Origin: Dethiosulfovibrio salsuginis
GTDB taxonomy: Bacteria > Synergistota > Synergistia > Synergistales > Dethiosulfovibrionaceae
Direction of reading: 5' to 3'
Assembly (NCBI RefSeq): GCF_900177735.1
Contig: NZ_FXBB01000017.1
Span: 1 to 56,844 of the forward strand
DNA: 56,844 bases
A model generated the notes under the pieces. It worked only from the letters and a program-made list of their open reading frames with translations. It ran no database searches and was not told the origin of the DNA. The position numbers were made by a program, and so were the translations under genes. Positions 1 through 8,828 of the stretch are shown here, in pieces. Positions within the stretch are counted from its first letter, which is position 1. Each line of letters opens with the position of its first letter.

Positions 1-115
1 CGTCCTGTCGCCCCATTCGACTACACGACGGCAGGTCGAGTATACGGGCTCAAATGGGCTCCGTCGGAACGATCTCTCCGAGGATTAGAGTTTTTAGAGG
101 TTCCCTAAAGACAAT

Positions 116-161
116 AAGAAGCAGGACCGAGAGCGATAAACCACTCCCGGTCCTACTTCTT
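116..161 (-). terminator. Hairpin downstream of PNPOx-like gene
   Basis: A 14-base inverted repeat (116-129 with 148-161, one mismatch) lies just past the stop of the minus-strand gene that ends at 176. Read on the minus strand it is followed by a weak T-rich run. It is probably an intrinsic terminator. Nothing else is recognisable in bases 1-115. Confidence 0.6.
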
Positions 162-175
162 GTTATCCGAACGGC

Positions 176-553
176 CTACAGAAGCTTTTTAGACCCCGAA
201 TAGACCTCCTCCACCTTCAAGGCGGCGGCTCCATGTCCCGGATGTTTTACCGGGTTCCAGCTCTTCATATCGTTGAACACCGGCCCCTCGGAGTGGTATT
301 CCAAGGTTCCCTTGACCTGAAAGGCCTCTCCGTCCCCGGTTATGAAAAGGAGGGAGCCCCTGCTGCCGGACAGCAGGTTCTTTCTGGTCTTGTCGAAATA
401 GTTATCCGCCACGACCAGCGTTTCATCGTCAAACTTACCGACGCAGGTAGCGTAGATGGAGTTTGGCACCCCCTGATCGTCGACGGTGGACAGCACCACA
501 GCGCCGTCCCTCTCGTCCCACGCCTTCATAACGTTTTCCGGTAGCTTAGACAT
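176..553 (-). CDS. Pyridoxamine 5'-phosphate oxidase-like flavin-binding protein
   Basis: A 125-residue single-domain protein that reads like the PNPOx-like split-barrel fold, which usually binds FMN or F420 in the cytoplasm. It begins MSKLPENVMKAWDERDGAVV and continues with the typical strand pattern (LSTVDDQGVPNSIYA, then a FITGDGEAFQVKGTLEYHS stretch). The length fits the short members of the family, whose substrates are usually unknown. A clear ribosome site (caggaggaat) sits just before the ATG. It stands alone between a terminator and the NhaC-type gene. The exact reaction cannot be inferred; it is unlikely to be the true pyridoxine pathway PdxH, which is longer. Confidence 0.75.
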   Translation of the reverse strand: MSKLPENVMKAWDERDGAVVLSTVDDQGVPNSIYATCVGKFDDETLVVADNYFDKTRKNLLSGSRGSLLFITGDGEAFQVKGTLEYHSEGPVFNDMKSWNPVKHPGHGAAALKVEEVYSGSKKLL

Positions 554-648
554 ATTTATTCCTCCTGTAGAGATAAATTATGGACCTTGAGAAAAATCCA
601 CGAACTCGTCACAATTATACTCCCAATCGGAAAAACCCCAAGGCACAG

Positions 649-2013
649 CTAAACGTCGATCTTAGGGGACAGCAAAGCCCATAGGGGCGATATCAGACAG
701 AAGAAGGAGAAGGGAATGTACATGAACATGGAGCCATCGGAGGACGACAGGCCCATTGCTGAGGCCACGAAGGCCCCACAGGCGGCCCAGGGGACCAGTG
801 GGACTATCAGGATAGAGCCCTCGACCAGATACCTGGAGAGCCACAGCCTGTCCACCTGCAAATCCCTGTATACCCCGTTGAACATCCTGCCGGAGACCAC
901 TATGCCCACCGAACCGCTGCCGGATCCCGATGACACCAGCATTGTCGTGAGGAGAGCCAGACATCCCAGAGGGAGTACCCCCTTAAGGGAGACTATGGAT
1001 TTCAGTATTCGTTCCATAGAGCCCACGGTCTCTAACACCCCTCCCATACAGAGGGCCATGGATACCATCATGAACAGCATGGAGACCGATCCCAACCCTC
1101 CCCTGTTGACTATGCCGTCGGCGACGATGGAGCCGGTGGAAAAGTTGCCGCCATCCATAAGTACCGACAGTATGATATTGAGGTCCCATCCCTGATACAG
1201 ATAGGCTACGACCACGGCGGATAGGGAGCTTAGGAAAAACCCCGGAAGAGGCTCGATCCCCGACAGGACCAGCGCAAGGACCACAGCGACAGGCAGAAGG
1301 GCCACAGGGGACAGATTGAAACAGCTTTCCAGAGACCGTATGACGCCATAGGACTCCTCTGGATCGGTCAAAGCCAGGGGGACAAATAGCCCCACTATGT
1401 AGTACAGGACCAGGGAAAAGGCAAAGGGGACGAGGGCGGATCTGGCCATCACCCTGATGTGAGCCCTCCTGTCGACCTCGGACATCTGAGGGGCCAGGAT
1501 GGATGTATCCGATATGGGAGAGGTCCTGTTTCCCATAAAAGCCCCGGACACCACCGCACCGGCGGTGAGCCAGAGTGGAATACCGAGTCCCTTTCCCACC
1601 CCTGCCAGAGCGATCCCCACGGTCCCTACGGTTGAGATACCCGAGCCGAGCAGGATACCCGTCAGAGCGGAGACCGCAAAGGCAACAGGGAGGAAGAGAT
1701 CAGGCACTATGGCCCCTAATCCCAGCTTTACCAGAAAGGGGACCGTCCCGGATAAGGTCCAGGACGCCACTAATACCCCTAAGAACACGAAAATGGACAG
1801 TACCGGCAACCCAGAAGCCCATGCCTGGAACATCCCCCCGGATATAACGCTCCAGCTGTAGCCCCTGGAGAGACCCGAGATAGTCCCCGCAGCCACGGCC
1901 AGCACGAGGGCCATATGGGGCCTGAAGTCGCCGGTGAGGGCTATCTGAGCCCCTAAAAAGGCCAACATAAGCCCTAAAGGGGCAAACGCCTCAAGTGTCG
2001 ATGGGGGCCTCAC
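649..2013 (-). CDS. NhaC-family Na+/H+ antiporter
   Basis: A 454-residue polytopic membrane protein with about 11-12 hydrophobic segments. The segments around residues 115-175 contain LGSGISTVGTVGIALAGVG and the MGNRTSPISDTS motif, which resembles the conserved region of NhaC-type antiporters. A second Gly/Ser-rich stretch (SSGSGSGSVGIVVSG) lies near residue 365. Family members exchange cytoplasmic Na+ or another substrate for H+ or a partner ion (for example malate/lactate in MleN). The start is GTG, and the coding region begins 4 bases after the stop of the upstream EamA permease, so the two are probably co-transcribed. The substrate is inferred only from the family. Confidence 0.85.
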   Translation of the reverse strand: MRPPSTLEAFAPLGLMLAFLGAQIALTGDFRPHMALVLAVAAGTISGLSRGYSWSVISGGMFQAWASGLPVLSIFVFLGVLVASWTLSGTVPFLVKLGLGAIVPDLFLPVAFAVSALTGILLGSGISTVGTVGIALAGVGKGLGIPLWLTAGAVVSGAFMGNRTSPISDTSILAPQMSEVDRRAHIRVMARSALVPFAFSLVLYYIVGLFVPLALTDPEESYGVIRSLESCFNLSPVALLPVAVVLALVLSGIEPLPGFFLSSLSAVVVAYLYQGWDLNIILSVLMDGGNFSTGSIVADGIVNRGGLGSVSMLFMMVSMALCMGGVLETVGSMERILKSIVSLKGVLPLGCLALLTTMLVSSGSGSGSVGIVVSGRMFNGVYRDLQVDRLWLSRYLVEGSILIVPLVPWAACGAFVASAMGLSSSDGSMFMYIPFSFFCLISPLWALLSPKIDV

Positions 2014-2016
2014 ATC

Positions 2017-2943
2017 TCATCGTCCCTTTCTGGAGAAGGCGGCCAGAACCACCGCTCCCATGACCATGGCACAGCCGACGACCTCTCTGGCGGAGGGGAA
2101 CTCCCCCAGCATGGCTGCGGCCATGGAGGTCGCTGCGACTATCTCAACGGTCACACCAAGGCTGGCGGAGGAGGCGGTGACATACTTCATGCCCTCAAAG
2201 TAGAGGCCGTAGGCCAGACAGCTGGCGGCCAGTCCCAAGAAGGAGGCCCAGAGTATACCCTCCATAGGGATTGGAGATATAGGGGCCCCCATAAAAAGCC
2301 ACCTGCCCCCGAGTAGCCAGAGGACCCCCAGGGCGTTGGAGTAAAAGAGCAGCACCACAGGGGTCATGGAACGACCGGAGGAAACCTTTCGCCCGAAGAG
2401 GGACTGGACCGCCATGGCGATGGCGCTTATCCCACCCCACATCACCCCAGCCGTGGATATCGACCCTGTCCCACCAGCGGCCACGGAGAGACCGGCTATT
2501 ATCATGGTCCCCCCAAGCCACTCACCTAGGCTGGGCCTCTCCTTGGTTATCCAAAGAGCGCCCAAGGCGGTAAGAAGAGGAAAGGTGTAGTGGATCACCA
2601 TCCCCACAGGTACCGATAGGGTTCTTAGGAACATCATGAACCCCAGGTTGGCCGCAAGGGGCCCGGTAAGGGCAAACAAAGCCATCGCTCCGGCGGTCTT
2701 AAGGTTTATTCTGAGGGAGTCCCTCCTGAACGCAAAAAGCCATAGGCCAAGGACAAGGACAAGGACAAGGGCAGCCACCGCCTGTCTCAGGGTCACCACC
2801 GTGACCATATCCACGCCCATTCCCCCTAAAACCCTGGAGGCAGGGCTCACCAACGCCCACAGAACACCGGCTACGACCACAAACACAAATCCTTTCGCTC
2901 CGTCGTCTAAAGGACGGACCGACACTGCCCTCATGTTATTCAT
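2017..2943 (-). CDS. EamA/DMT superfamily permease
   Basis: A 308-residue inner-membrane protein with ten predicted helices arranged as two EamA repeats (roughly residues 18-145 and 160-300). Typical features are the opening VFVVVAGVLWALVSPASRVL and the end-of-repeat TKERPSLGEWLGG followed by a Gly-rich helix. DMT permeases export or import metabolites such as amino acids; the substrate cannot be read from sequence. It is the first gene of a two-gene minus-strand unit with the NhaC-type antiporter, divergent from the peptide importer operon. Confidence 0.88.
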   Translation of the reverse strand: MNNMRAVSVRPLDDGAKGFVFVVVAGVLWALVSPASRVLGGMGVDMVTVVTLRQAVAALVLVLVLGLWLFAFRRDSLRINLKTAGAMALFALTGPLAANLGFMMFLRTLSVPVGMVIHYTFPLLTALGALWITKERPSLGEWLGGTMIIAGLSVAAGGTGSISTAGVMWGGISAIAMAVQSLFGRKVSSGRSMTPVVLLFYSNALGVLWLLGGRWLFMGAPISPIPMEGILWASFLGLAASCLAYGLYFEGMKYVTASSASLGVTVEIVAATSMAAAMLGEFPSAREVVGCAMVMGAVVLAAFSRKGR

Positions 2944-3107
2944 CCTCTCCTGGGCAAAGCCCCTTTTATGGTCAAGGTCTATAGGTAGGGACTATATCAC
3001 TATGGGTCCAAAAGAGTAAACCATAAAAATGATAGAAGAGATTTTTTGATCAATATAATTAAGTTCATTTTTGAACGCAAGGTTATCCTATTTGTAGACA
3101 ATATACC

Positions 3108-3136
3108 TTGACCGTCCATGTTCAGCTTTCTATAAT
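3108..3136 (+). promoter_or_regulatory. Sigma70-type promoter for peptide importer operon
   Basis: TTGACC at 3108-3113 and TATAAT at 3131-3136 are separated by exactly 17 bases. The expected start is near 3143, giving a leader of about 70 bases before the GTG of the binding-protein gene. The rest of 2944-3214 is AT-rich and shows no other clear element. Confidence 0.8.
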
Positions 3137-3214
3137 AAACTTGGTTTCCTAATAGATCAAACAGGTACGGTTAGGATTGCGTTAGGTACAAAAAAAAGCA
3201 AGGGAGGAATTTCA

Positions 3215-4876
3215 GTGAGAGTATCAGGAAAGCTACTGAAGGCAATAGGAACGGTCATCACGATAGCCATGTTAGGATCGTCGTCCTTCGCCGCCGAGAC
3301 CAAGCTGGACGAGAATCAGTTCGTCAACGACTATCTGGTCGCCGACCCATCCACCATGGACCTGACCCTTCGTTCGGACACCTACTCCAGCACCATGATG
3401 AGAAACGTCATGGAGGGGCTCGTGAGGATGGAGGAGAAAGACGGGGACTACATGATGGTCCCCTCTGGATCCAAAGGCTGGGACGTCAGCGACGACGGCA
3501 AGGTCTGGACCTTCCACCTGAGGGAGAACCACTGGGAGGACGGGGTTCCTGTCACAGCGGAACAGTACGTCTACGGCCTTCAAAGGGCCGCCGACCCCAA
3601 GACCGGCTCGCCTAACAGCTTCTTCCTAGAGGCTCTCCTCAACTTCTCCCAGGTCAACAAGGGCGAGATGGAGGTCTCGCAGCTCGGTGTAAAGGCCATA
3701 GACGACATGACCCTGGAGATAACCCTCTCCGCTCCCACCCCTGCATTTCTGAGCATGATCAACGAGACCGTCTACTACCCTCTTCGCAAGGACAAGGTTG
3801 AGGAGTGGGGGGACAAATACGGCTCTGAGGCCAGATACTTTATCGCCAACGGCCCCTTCAGGATAGATTCCTGGGTCAGAAACAACTCCATGACCTTGGT
3901 CAAAAACGAGAGATACTGGGACGCCGAGAACGTCAAGCTGGACAAGGTCAACATAGCCATAATGCCCGACGAGACGACCTACTACAACGCCTTCCTAAGC
4001 GGTGAGCTCGACTTTGTCATAGCCGGACAGGCGGAATGGGTGGACCGTTTCAAGGGCACAAAATCCACCTTCAACCCCTACGCCACCGCCACGCTCTCCT
4101 ACGCCTTCTACAACAACAAGGATGACCTGTTCAAAAACGCCAACGTGAGAAAGGCCTTCACGATCTGCGTAGACAGAGAGGACATCAACGAGATGTGCTT
4201 CGGAGGCCTGAGGATACCTACCTACGGATGGGTCGTCCCGACCATTTCCGTCGGAGATGTAAACTACCGAGAGGCCGCTGGCGACATGATAGCCGAGATG
4301 GCGGAAGAGCTGAAGGTCCAGGGGAAGACCCCCAAAGACCTCCTCATAGAGGGGATGAGTGAGCTCGGTCTGGGGGACGATCCCTCGAAGCTGGACGTAA
4401 CCTTCTCCCTTGCCGGGACCAGCGAGTGGTTCAGAACCATGGGCGAGTACCTCCAGCAGGTCTATAAGACCGAGCTTGGAGTAAACGTCAAGATAAGCTA
4501 CTCCGAGTGGGGAATATTCTACGACAACGTCCAGAAGGGCAACTACCAGATAGGCTTTATGGGATGGGGTGCCTACTACAACGATCCCTACGACGTGCTT
4601 TCCCTCTTCGTATCCAGCTACGACGCCATCAAGACCGGCTGGAGCAACGACAGATTTGACGAGTTGATCAGGAGATCGGCCACCGAGATGAACCCGGAAA
4701 AGAGGCTTAAGGACTACATCGAGGCGGAGACCATTCTCATAAAGGAAAACTGCGTCGTGTCTCCTGTCGCTACCGCCAGGACCAACCAGTTCCTGAAGCC
4801 CTACGTCAACGGCTTCCCGACCCTGGGCTTCTCCGGCATGGGCTACAAGTATATGTACACCACCGGCAGGCAATAA
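3215..4876 (+). CDS. Peptide ABC transporter substrate-binding protein (OppA/DppA, SBP_bac_5)
   Basis: A 553-residue periplasmic binding protein for peptides. The first 27 residues form a Sec signal peptide (KLLKAIGTVITIAML core, SSSFA-AE cleavage) with no lipobox cysteine, consistent with a soluble periplasmic protein in a diderm. The body carries the SBP_bac_5 hallmarks: DPSTMDLTLRSD near the mature N terminus, a GWDVSDDGKVWTFHLRE segment, then TAEQYVYGLQRAADPKTGS, and a late YQIGFMGWGAYYNDP motif. Translation starts at GTG 3215 behind gggaggaattt. It is the first gene of the importer operon and is separated from the permeases by a hairpin, so the binding protein is probably made in excess. 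Confidence 0.93.
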   Translation: MRVSGKLLKAIGTVITIAMLGSSSFAAETKLDENQFVNDYLVADPSTMDLTLRSDTYSSTMMRNVMEGLVRMEEKDGDYMMVPSGSKGWDVSDDGKVWTFHLRENHWEDGVPVTAEQYVYGLQRAADPKTGSPNSFFLEALLNFSQVNKGEMEVSQLGVKAIDDMTLEITLSAPTPAFLSMINETVYYPLRKDKVEEWGDKYGSEARYFIANGPFRIDSWVRNNSMTLVKNERYWDAENVKLDKVNIAIMPDETTYYNAFLSGELDFVIAGQAEWVDRFKGTKSTFNPYATATLSYAFYNNKDDLFKNANVRKAFTICVDREDINEMCFGGLRIPTYGWVVPTISVGDVNYREAAGDMIAEMAEELKVQGKTPKDLLIEGMSELGLGDDPSKLDVTFSLAGTSEWFRTMGEYLQQVYKTELGVNVKISYSEWGIFYDNVQKGNYQIGFMGWGAYYNDPYDVLSLFVSSYDAIKTGWSNDRFDELIRRSATEMNPEKRLKDYIEAETILIKENCVVSPVATARTNQFLKPYVNGFPTLGFSGMGYKYMYTTGRQ

Positions 4877-4902
4877 AACAAAAAGCCCGTAAGATCGCTA
4901 AA

Positions 4903-4935
4903 AAAAGAGACAACGTCTAAAACGTTGTCTCTTTT
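4903..4935 (+). terminator. Attenuator/terminator hairpin between binding protein and permease
   Basis: A perfect 13-base inverted repeat (4903-4915 with 4923-4935, loop tctaaaa) flanked by A and T runs. It follows the binding-protein stop by 26 bases and lies just before the permease ribosome site. Partial termination here would explain higher binding-protein expression. Confidence 0.75.
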
Positions 4936-4957
4936 CTCTAGGAAGGGGGAGTTTATC

Positions 4958-5884
4958 TTGGCTCAATATATCTTAAAGAGGATCTCCTACATGATCCTAA
5001 CCCTGCTGGTTGTCATAGCAATGACCTTTTTTCTCATGAGGTCCATCCCGGGAGATCCTCTGGCCAGCCTTGCCAGAGCCCTGCCGGAGCAGACCAAGGC
5101 CAACTTTTACGCCAAGTACGGCCTGGACAAGCCTCTTTTTCAGCAATACCTGATATACATGAAAAACCTGCTCAAGGGAGATCTGGGAGAGAGCGTCGTC
5201 TACGCCGGCAGGTCGGTCAGCGAGACCATAGTCCAGACCTCACCGGTTTCCGCTGCGGTCGGAGGATTGGCCCTGATCGTCGGCCTGATAGTCGGCATAT
5301 CCTTGGGGATAGTTGCGGCGCTTTATAAAAACAGTTGGCCCGACTACCTCGTCATGTTTATAGCCATCCTTGGGATAACCATACCGGTGTTCGTCCTGGC
5401 CTCGCTGTTTCAGTATTTCTTCTCCGTCAAGCTAGGCTGGCTTCCCACGTCGGGCTGGGGAAAACCTCAGCACATGGTGCTGCCGGTCATAGTCCTCTGT
5501 TTCGGCACCATAGCCACCTACGCCAGGTACATCAAGTCCAGCATGCTGGAGGTGTTGGGGCAGGACTATATCCTCACAGCCAGAGCCAAGGGACTGAGCG
5601 AGTTCCAGGTCATAACCAGACACGTCATGAGAAACTCCATGCTTCCCGCCATAACCATTCTGGCGGGCAGGATAGTCGGCATATTCACCGGCGCCTTCGT
5701 GGTCGAGAGGATGTTCAGCATACCGGGAATAGGCTTTTACTATATCAGCTCCATCAACAACAACGACTACTCCATGACCCTGGGAACCACCGTATTCTAC
5801 GCCGCCCTGTTCGTAGTCATGCAGCTGATCGTCGATTTCGTCTACATGCTGGTGGATCCCAGGATCCGTCTGGCTGGGGATTAG
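4958..5884 (+). CDS. dppB: Peptide ABC transporter permease, DppB/OppB type
   Basis: An inner-membrane permease of 308 residues. I chose TTG 4958 because aggaaggggga lies 8 bases upstream and the protein then opens AQYILKRISYMILTLLVV, the usual OppB N terminus. A longer reading from 4925 would run through the terminator hairpin arm and is unlikely. Six helices are predicted. The first-loop signature RSIPGDPLASL and the cytoplasmic EAA loop (ARAKGLSEFQVITRHVMRN) are both present. It works with the adjacent DppC-type subunit, 9 bases downstream. Confidence 0.93.
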   Translation: MAQYILKRISYMILTLLVVIAMTFFLMRSIPGDPLASLARALPEQTKANFYAKYGLDKPLFQQYLIYMKNLLKGDLGESVVYAGRSVSETIVQTSPVSAAVGGLALIVGLIVGISLGIVAALYKNSWPDYLVMFIAILGITIPVFVLASLFQYFFSVKLGWLPTSGWGKPQHMVLPVIVLCFGTIATYARYIKSSMLEVLGQDYILTARAKGLSEFQVITRHVMRNSMLPAITILAGRIVGIFTGAFVVERMFSIPGIGFYYISSINNNDYSMTLGTTVFYAALFVVMQLIVDFVYMLVDPRIRLAGD

Positions 5885-5893
5885 GAGGCAACC

Positions 5894-6814
5894 ATGGACA
5901 ACGTCACAAACGACAGCTTCGTAATAGTCGGGCCGGAGATCTCCGAGGCGGAGAGGATAGCCAGGCCCAAGGTCAGCTACCTCCAGGACGTCTGGAGACG
6001 GTTCAAGGAGAACAAGATGGCCCTGGTCGCCCTGATTATTCTGATGTTATTAGGCTTTATGGTAATTTTTGGCCCCTCCATAAGCGGCTACGCCTTCGAG
6101 GAGGTGGACAGGACCGCCAGAAACCAGTTCCCCAGCCTTAAACACTGGTTCGGAACGGACAAACTGGGCAGGGATATGTTCGCCAGGGTATGTCAGGGAG
6201 GTCGGGTTTCTCTCATAATAGGCCTTGCGGGAGCCTTTATATCCTCGGTGGTGGGCTGTCTCTACGGCGGGATCTCGGCCTATCTGGGGGGCAAGATCGA
6301 CGATATCATGATGAGGATCGTGGAGATAATAATCTCCGTGCCCTATCTTATCGTGGTCATCCTTCTATCGGTAGTGTTACAGAGCCAGGGCATATTCACC
6401 CTCATACTGGCCATGACCCTGACTGGGTGGTGCAGCACCGCCAGGCTGGTGAGAGGCCAGGTGCTCCAGATAAAGGGCCAGGACTACGTTTTAGCGGCCC
6501 AGGCCCTGGGGGTAAGCCCCTGGAGGATTATCACCAGACACCTGATCCCCAACGTCCTCAGCGTCGTTTTAGTGTCCATAACCTTCGACATACCGGGCTA
6601 TATCTTCTCCGAGGCCTTCTTAAGCTACGTCGGACTCGGGATACAGCCCCCTAACACCAGCTGGGGAGCGTTAGCGGCCATGGCCCAGACGTCCTTCACC
6701 TTCTATCCCTACCAGATGTTCTTCCCTGCCCTGATGATAGCCCTCACCATGCTGTCCTTCACGCTCCTGGGAGACGGCCTCAGAGATGCCCTTGACCCAA
6801 GGCTGAGAAAGTAG
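5894..6814 (+). CDS. dppC: Peptide ABC transporter permease, DppC/OppC type
   Basis: A 306-residue inner-membrane permease. A hydrophilic N-terminal segment with YLQDVWRRFKENKMALVAL precedes the first helix, as in OppC. It continues with the HWFGTDKLGRDMFARV motif before the core, and the EAA loop AAQALGVSPWRIITRHLIPN near residue 200. It ends with the family-typical GDGLRDALDPRLRK. The ribosome site taggaggcaacc overlaps the end of dppB, indicating translational coupling. It pairs with DppB to form the channel. Confidence 0.94.
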   Translation: MDNVTNDSFVIVGPEISEAERIARPKVSYLQDVWRRFKENKMALVALIILMLLGFMVIFGPSISGYAFEEVDRTARNQFPSLKHWFGTDKLGRDMFARVCQGGRVSLIIGLAGAFISSVVGCLYGGISAYLGGKIDDIMMRIVEIIISVPYLIVVILLSVVLQSQGIFTLILAMTLTGWCSTARLVRGQVLQIKGQDYVLAAQALGVSPWRIITRHLIPNVLSVVLVSITFDIPGYIFSEAFLSYVGLGIQPPNTSWGALAAMAQTSFTFYPYQMFFPALMIALTMLSFTLLGDGLRDALDPRLRK

Positions 6815-6823
6815 GAGATCGCC

Positions 6824-7837
6824 GTGGATAACATACTAAAAGTGGAGAACCTTCAGGTCTCCTTCAACACCTACGCAGGAGAGGTCAAAGCGGTCAGAGG
6901 GGTGGACTTCGAGCTTCGCAGAGGTGAGACCTTGGCCTTCGTCGGTGAATCGGGCTGCGGAAAGACCGTCACGGCCAAGGCCCTGATGAGGCTTCTTCAG
7001 CCCCCTTTCGCCGAGATAAAGCCTCAGTCTAAGATAGCCTTTAACGACGAGGACGTCCTGTCCATGGGGAAAAAGAGGCTGAGACAGTACCGAGGGGACG
7101 ACGTGAGCATGATATTTCAGGATCCTATGACGTCTTTGAACCCCACCATGACCTGTGGAAGGCAGATCATGGAGACCTTGATACTCCACAAGGGGATCAC
7201 TAAGGCCCAGGCTAGGGAGGAGGCGATAAAGACCCTTGAGCTTGTCAAGATACCGGACCCTGAGAAGAGGATAGACTCCTACCCCCACCAGCTCTCGGGA
7301 GGTATGAGACAGAGGGTTATGATAGCCATAGCCCTAGCCTGTTCGCCTCAGATTCTAATAGCCGACGAGCCCACTACGGCCCTCGACGTCACTATCCAGG
7401 CCCAGATACTTGACCTCCTTCAGGAGCTTCAGGACAGGCTGGGAACCTCTATCATTCTGGTCACCCACGACCTTGGGGTCGTCGCCAACTTCGCCGACAG
7501 GATCCAGGTCATGTACGCCGGTCAGGTTATAGAGAGAGGGACGGTGGAGGAGATCTTCCACCAGGCCCGTCATCCTTACACCTGGGCTCTGCTCAGCTCG
7601 GTTCCCAAGCCCGGACGGGAGACGAAAAAGGAGCTTTACTCCCTGATGGGAACGCCGCCAGACCTGATACTGCCCCTCACCAGCTGTCCCTTCGCCCCTC
7701 GCTGCGAGTTTTGCATGAACATATGCAAAGAGAGGATGCCCGAGGAGACCACCCTGTCCGACGAGCACAGGGTATCATGCTGGTTGCAACATCCCATGGC
7801 TCCAAAAGTGGAGACCTTTTACGAAAGGCAGGCGTGA
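6824..7837 (+). CDS. dppD: Peptide ABC transporter ATP-binding protein, DppD/OppD type
   Basis: A 337-residue cytoplasmic ATPase that starts at GTG 6824 behind taggagatc. Walker A is GESGCGKT, the signature is LSGGMRQR, and Walker B is LIADEPTTALD followed by the switch His (LVTHDLG). The C-terminal oligopeptide-transporter domain has the family Cys pattern (CPFAPRCEFCMNICKE, then VSCW). These cysteines have been reported to hold an iron-sulfur cluster in some homologues. It is nine bases downstream of dppC and 3 bases ahead of dppF, and should form the heterodimeric motor with DppF. Confidence 0.95.
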   Translation: MDNILKVENLQVSFNTYAGEVKAVRGVDFELRRGETLAFVGESGCGKTVTAKALMRLLQPPFAEIKPQSKIAFNDEDVLSMGKKRLRQYRGDDVSMIFQDPMTSLNPTMTCGRQIMETLILHKGITKAQAREEAIKTLELVKIPDPEKRIDSYPHQLSGGMRQRVMIAIALACSPQILIADEPTTALDVTIQAQILDLLQELQDRLGTSIILVTHDLGVVANFADRIQVMYAGQVIERGTVEEIFHQARHPYTWALLSSVPKPGRETKKELYSLMGTPPDLILPLTSCPFAPRCEFCMNICKERMPEETTLSDEHRVSCWLQHPMAPKVETFYERQA

Positions 7838-7840
7838 TCC

Positions 7841-8809
7841 ATGACAAAACTCCTGGAGGTAAAAAACCTCTCGAAACACTTTTCCGTGGGAAAAAACAGG
7901 ACCCTGAAGGCGGTACAGGACATATCCTTCTCCATAGACAGAGGAGAGACCTTGGGGCTGGTGGGAGAGTCTGGCTGCGGCAAGACCACCTGCGGCAGGA
8001 CGGTGCTGAAGCTCTACGAGCCCACATCGGGGCAGATACTTTTCAAGGGCCAGGACATCTCCGCCCTGAGTGGTAAAGACCTCATGTCCTTCAAGAAGAG
8101 CGCCCAGATAATATTCCAGGACCCCTACTCGTCGCTGGACCCCAGGATGACCATAGGCGAGATAGTTGCCGAGGGGATAGGCGTCCATTTTAAGTATTCC
8201 GAGAGGGAGAAACAGACCAAGGTCCTTGAGATACTGGCAAAGGTGGGGCTCAGAGACGAATACGCCAGTCGGTTCGCCCACGAGCTATCCGGCGGTCAGA
8301 GACAGAGGGTTGGGATAGCCAGGGCACTGGCGGTGGACCCGGAGTTCATCGTCTGCGACGAGCCCATATCGGCCCTGGACGTATCCATCCAGGCCCAGAT
8401 AGTCAACCTCCTGATAAAATTGCAGAGGGAGCAGAACCTGACCTACCTGTTCATATCCCACGATCTCTCGATGGTCAGGCATATATCGGACAGGGTCGGG
8501 ATAATGTACCTAGGTAGTCTGGTCGAGGTGGGGACGAGCGATCAGATATTCTCCCAGGCCCTTCACCCCTACACCAAGGCCCTCATATCGGCCATACCCG
8601 TAGCGGACCCGGACTTCGAGGGAAGGGACTCCAGAATCAAGCTGGAGGGGGAGGTCCCGAGCCCTATGAACCCCCCTTCGGGGTGCAAGTTCAGGACCAG
8701 ATGTTCCTACGCCAGCGATATATGCTCTAAGGAAATGCCGATTTTGGAGGAAATAGAGCCAGGGAGGTCGGTCTCATGCCACCACTGGAGGGACATAGCC
8801 CAATCGTAG
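7841..8809 (+). CDS. dppF: Peptide ABC transporter ATP-binding protein, DppF/OppF type
   Basis: A 322-residue ATPase, the second motor subunit. Walker A is GESGCGKTT, the Q-loop region is IIFQDPYSSLDPRMT, the signature is LSGGQRQR, and Walker B is IVCDEPISALD. The H-loop is FISHDLS. The C-terminal extension has the same Cys-rich form as the partner (CKFRTRCSYASDICSKEMP, then VSCHHW). DppF proteins normally start MTKLLEVKNLSKHF, as here. The gene is tightly packed behind dppD and 19 bases before the hydrolase gene. Confidence 0.95.
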   Translation: MTKLLEVKNLSKHFSVGKNRTLKAVQDISFSIDRGETLGLVGESGCGKTTCGRTVLKLYEPTSGQILFKGQDISALSGKDLMSFKKSAQIIFQDPYSSLDPRMTIGEIVAEGIGVHFKYSEREKQTKVLEILAKVGLRDEYASRFAHELSGGQRQRVGIARALAVDPEFIVCDEPISALDVSIQAQIVNLLIKLQREQNLTYLFISHDLSMVRHISDRVGIMYLGSLVEVGTSDQIFSQALHPYTKALISAIPVADPDFEGRDSRIKLEGEVPSPMNPPSGCKFRTRCSYASDICSKEMPILEEIEPGRSVSCHHWRDIAQS

Positions 8810-8828
8810 AAAGGAAGACCACAGAACG

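Noticed and set aside
3272-4873. Long open frames opposite the peptide-binding protein gene (up to 292 codons)
   Set aside because: Antisense shadows caused by codon bias; no ribosome sites, low-complexity composition, while the sense gene has clear family motifs.
4925-4957. Earlier start for dppB at TTG 4925
   Set aside because: It would lie inside the terminator arm without a ribosome site; TTG 4958 has both.
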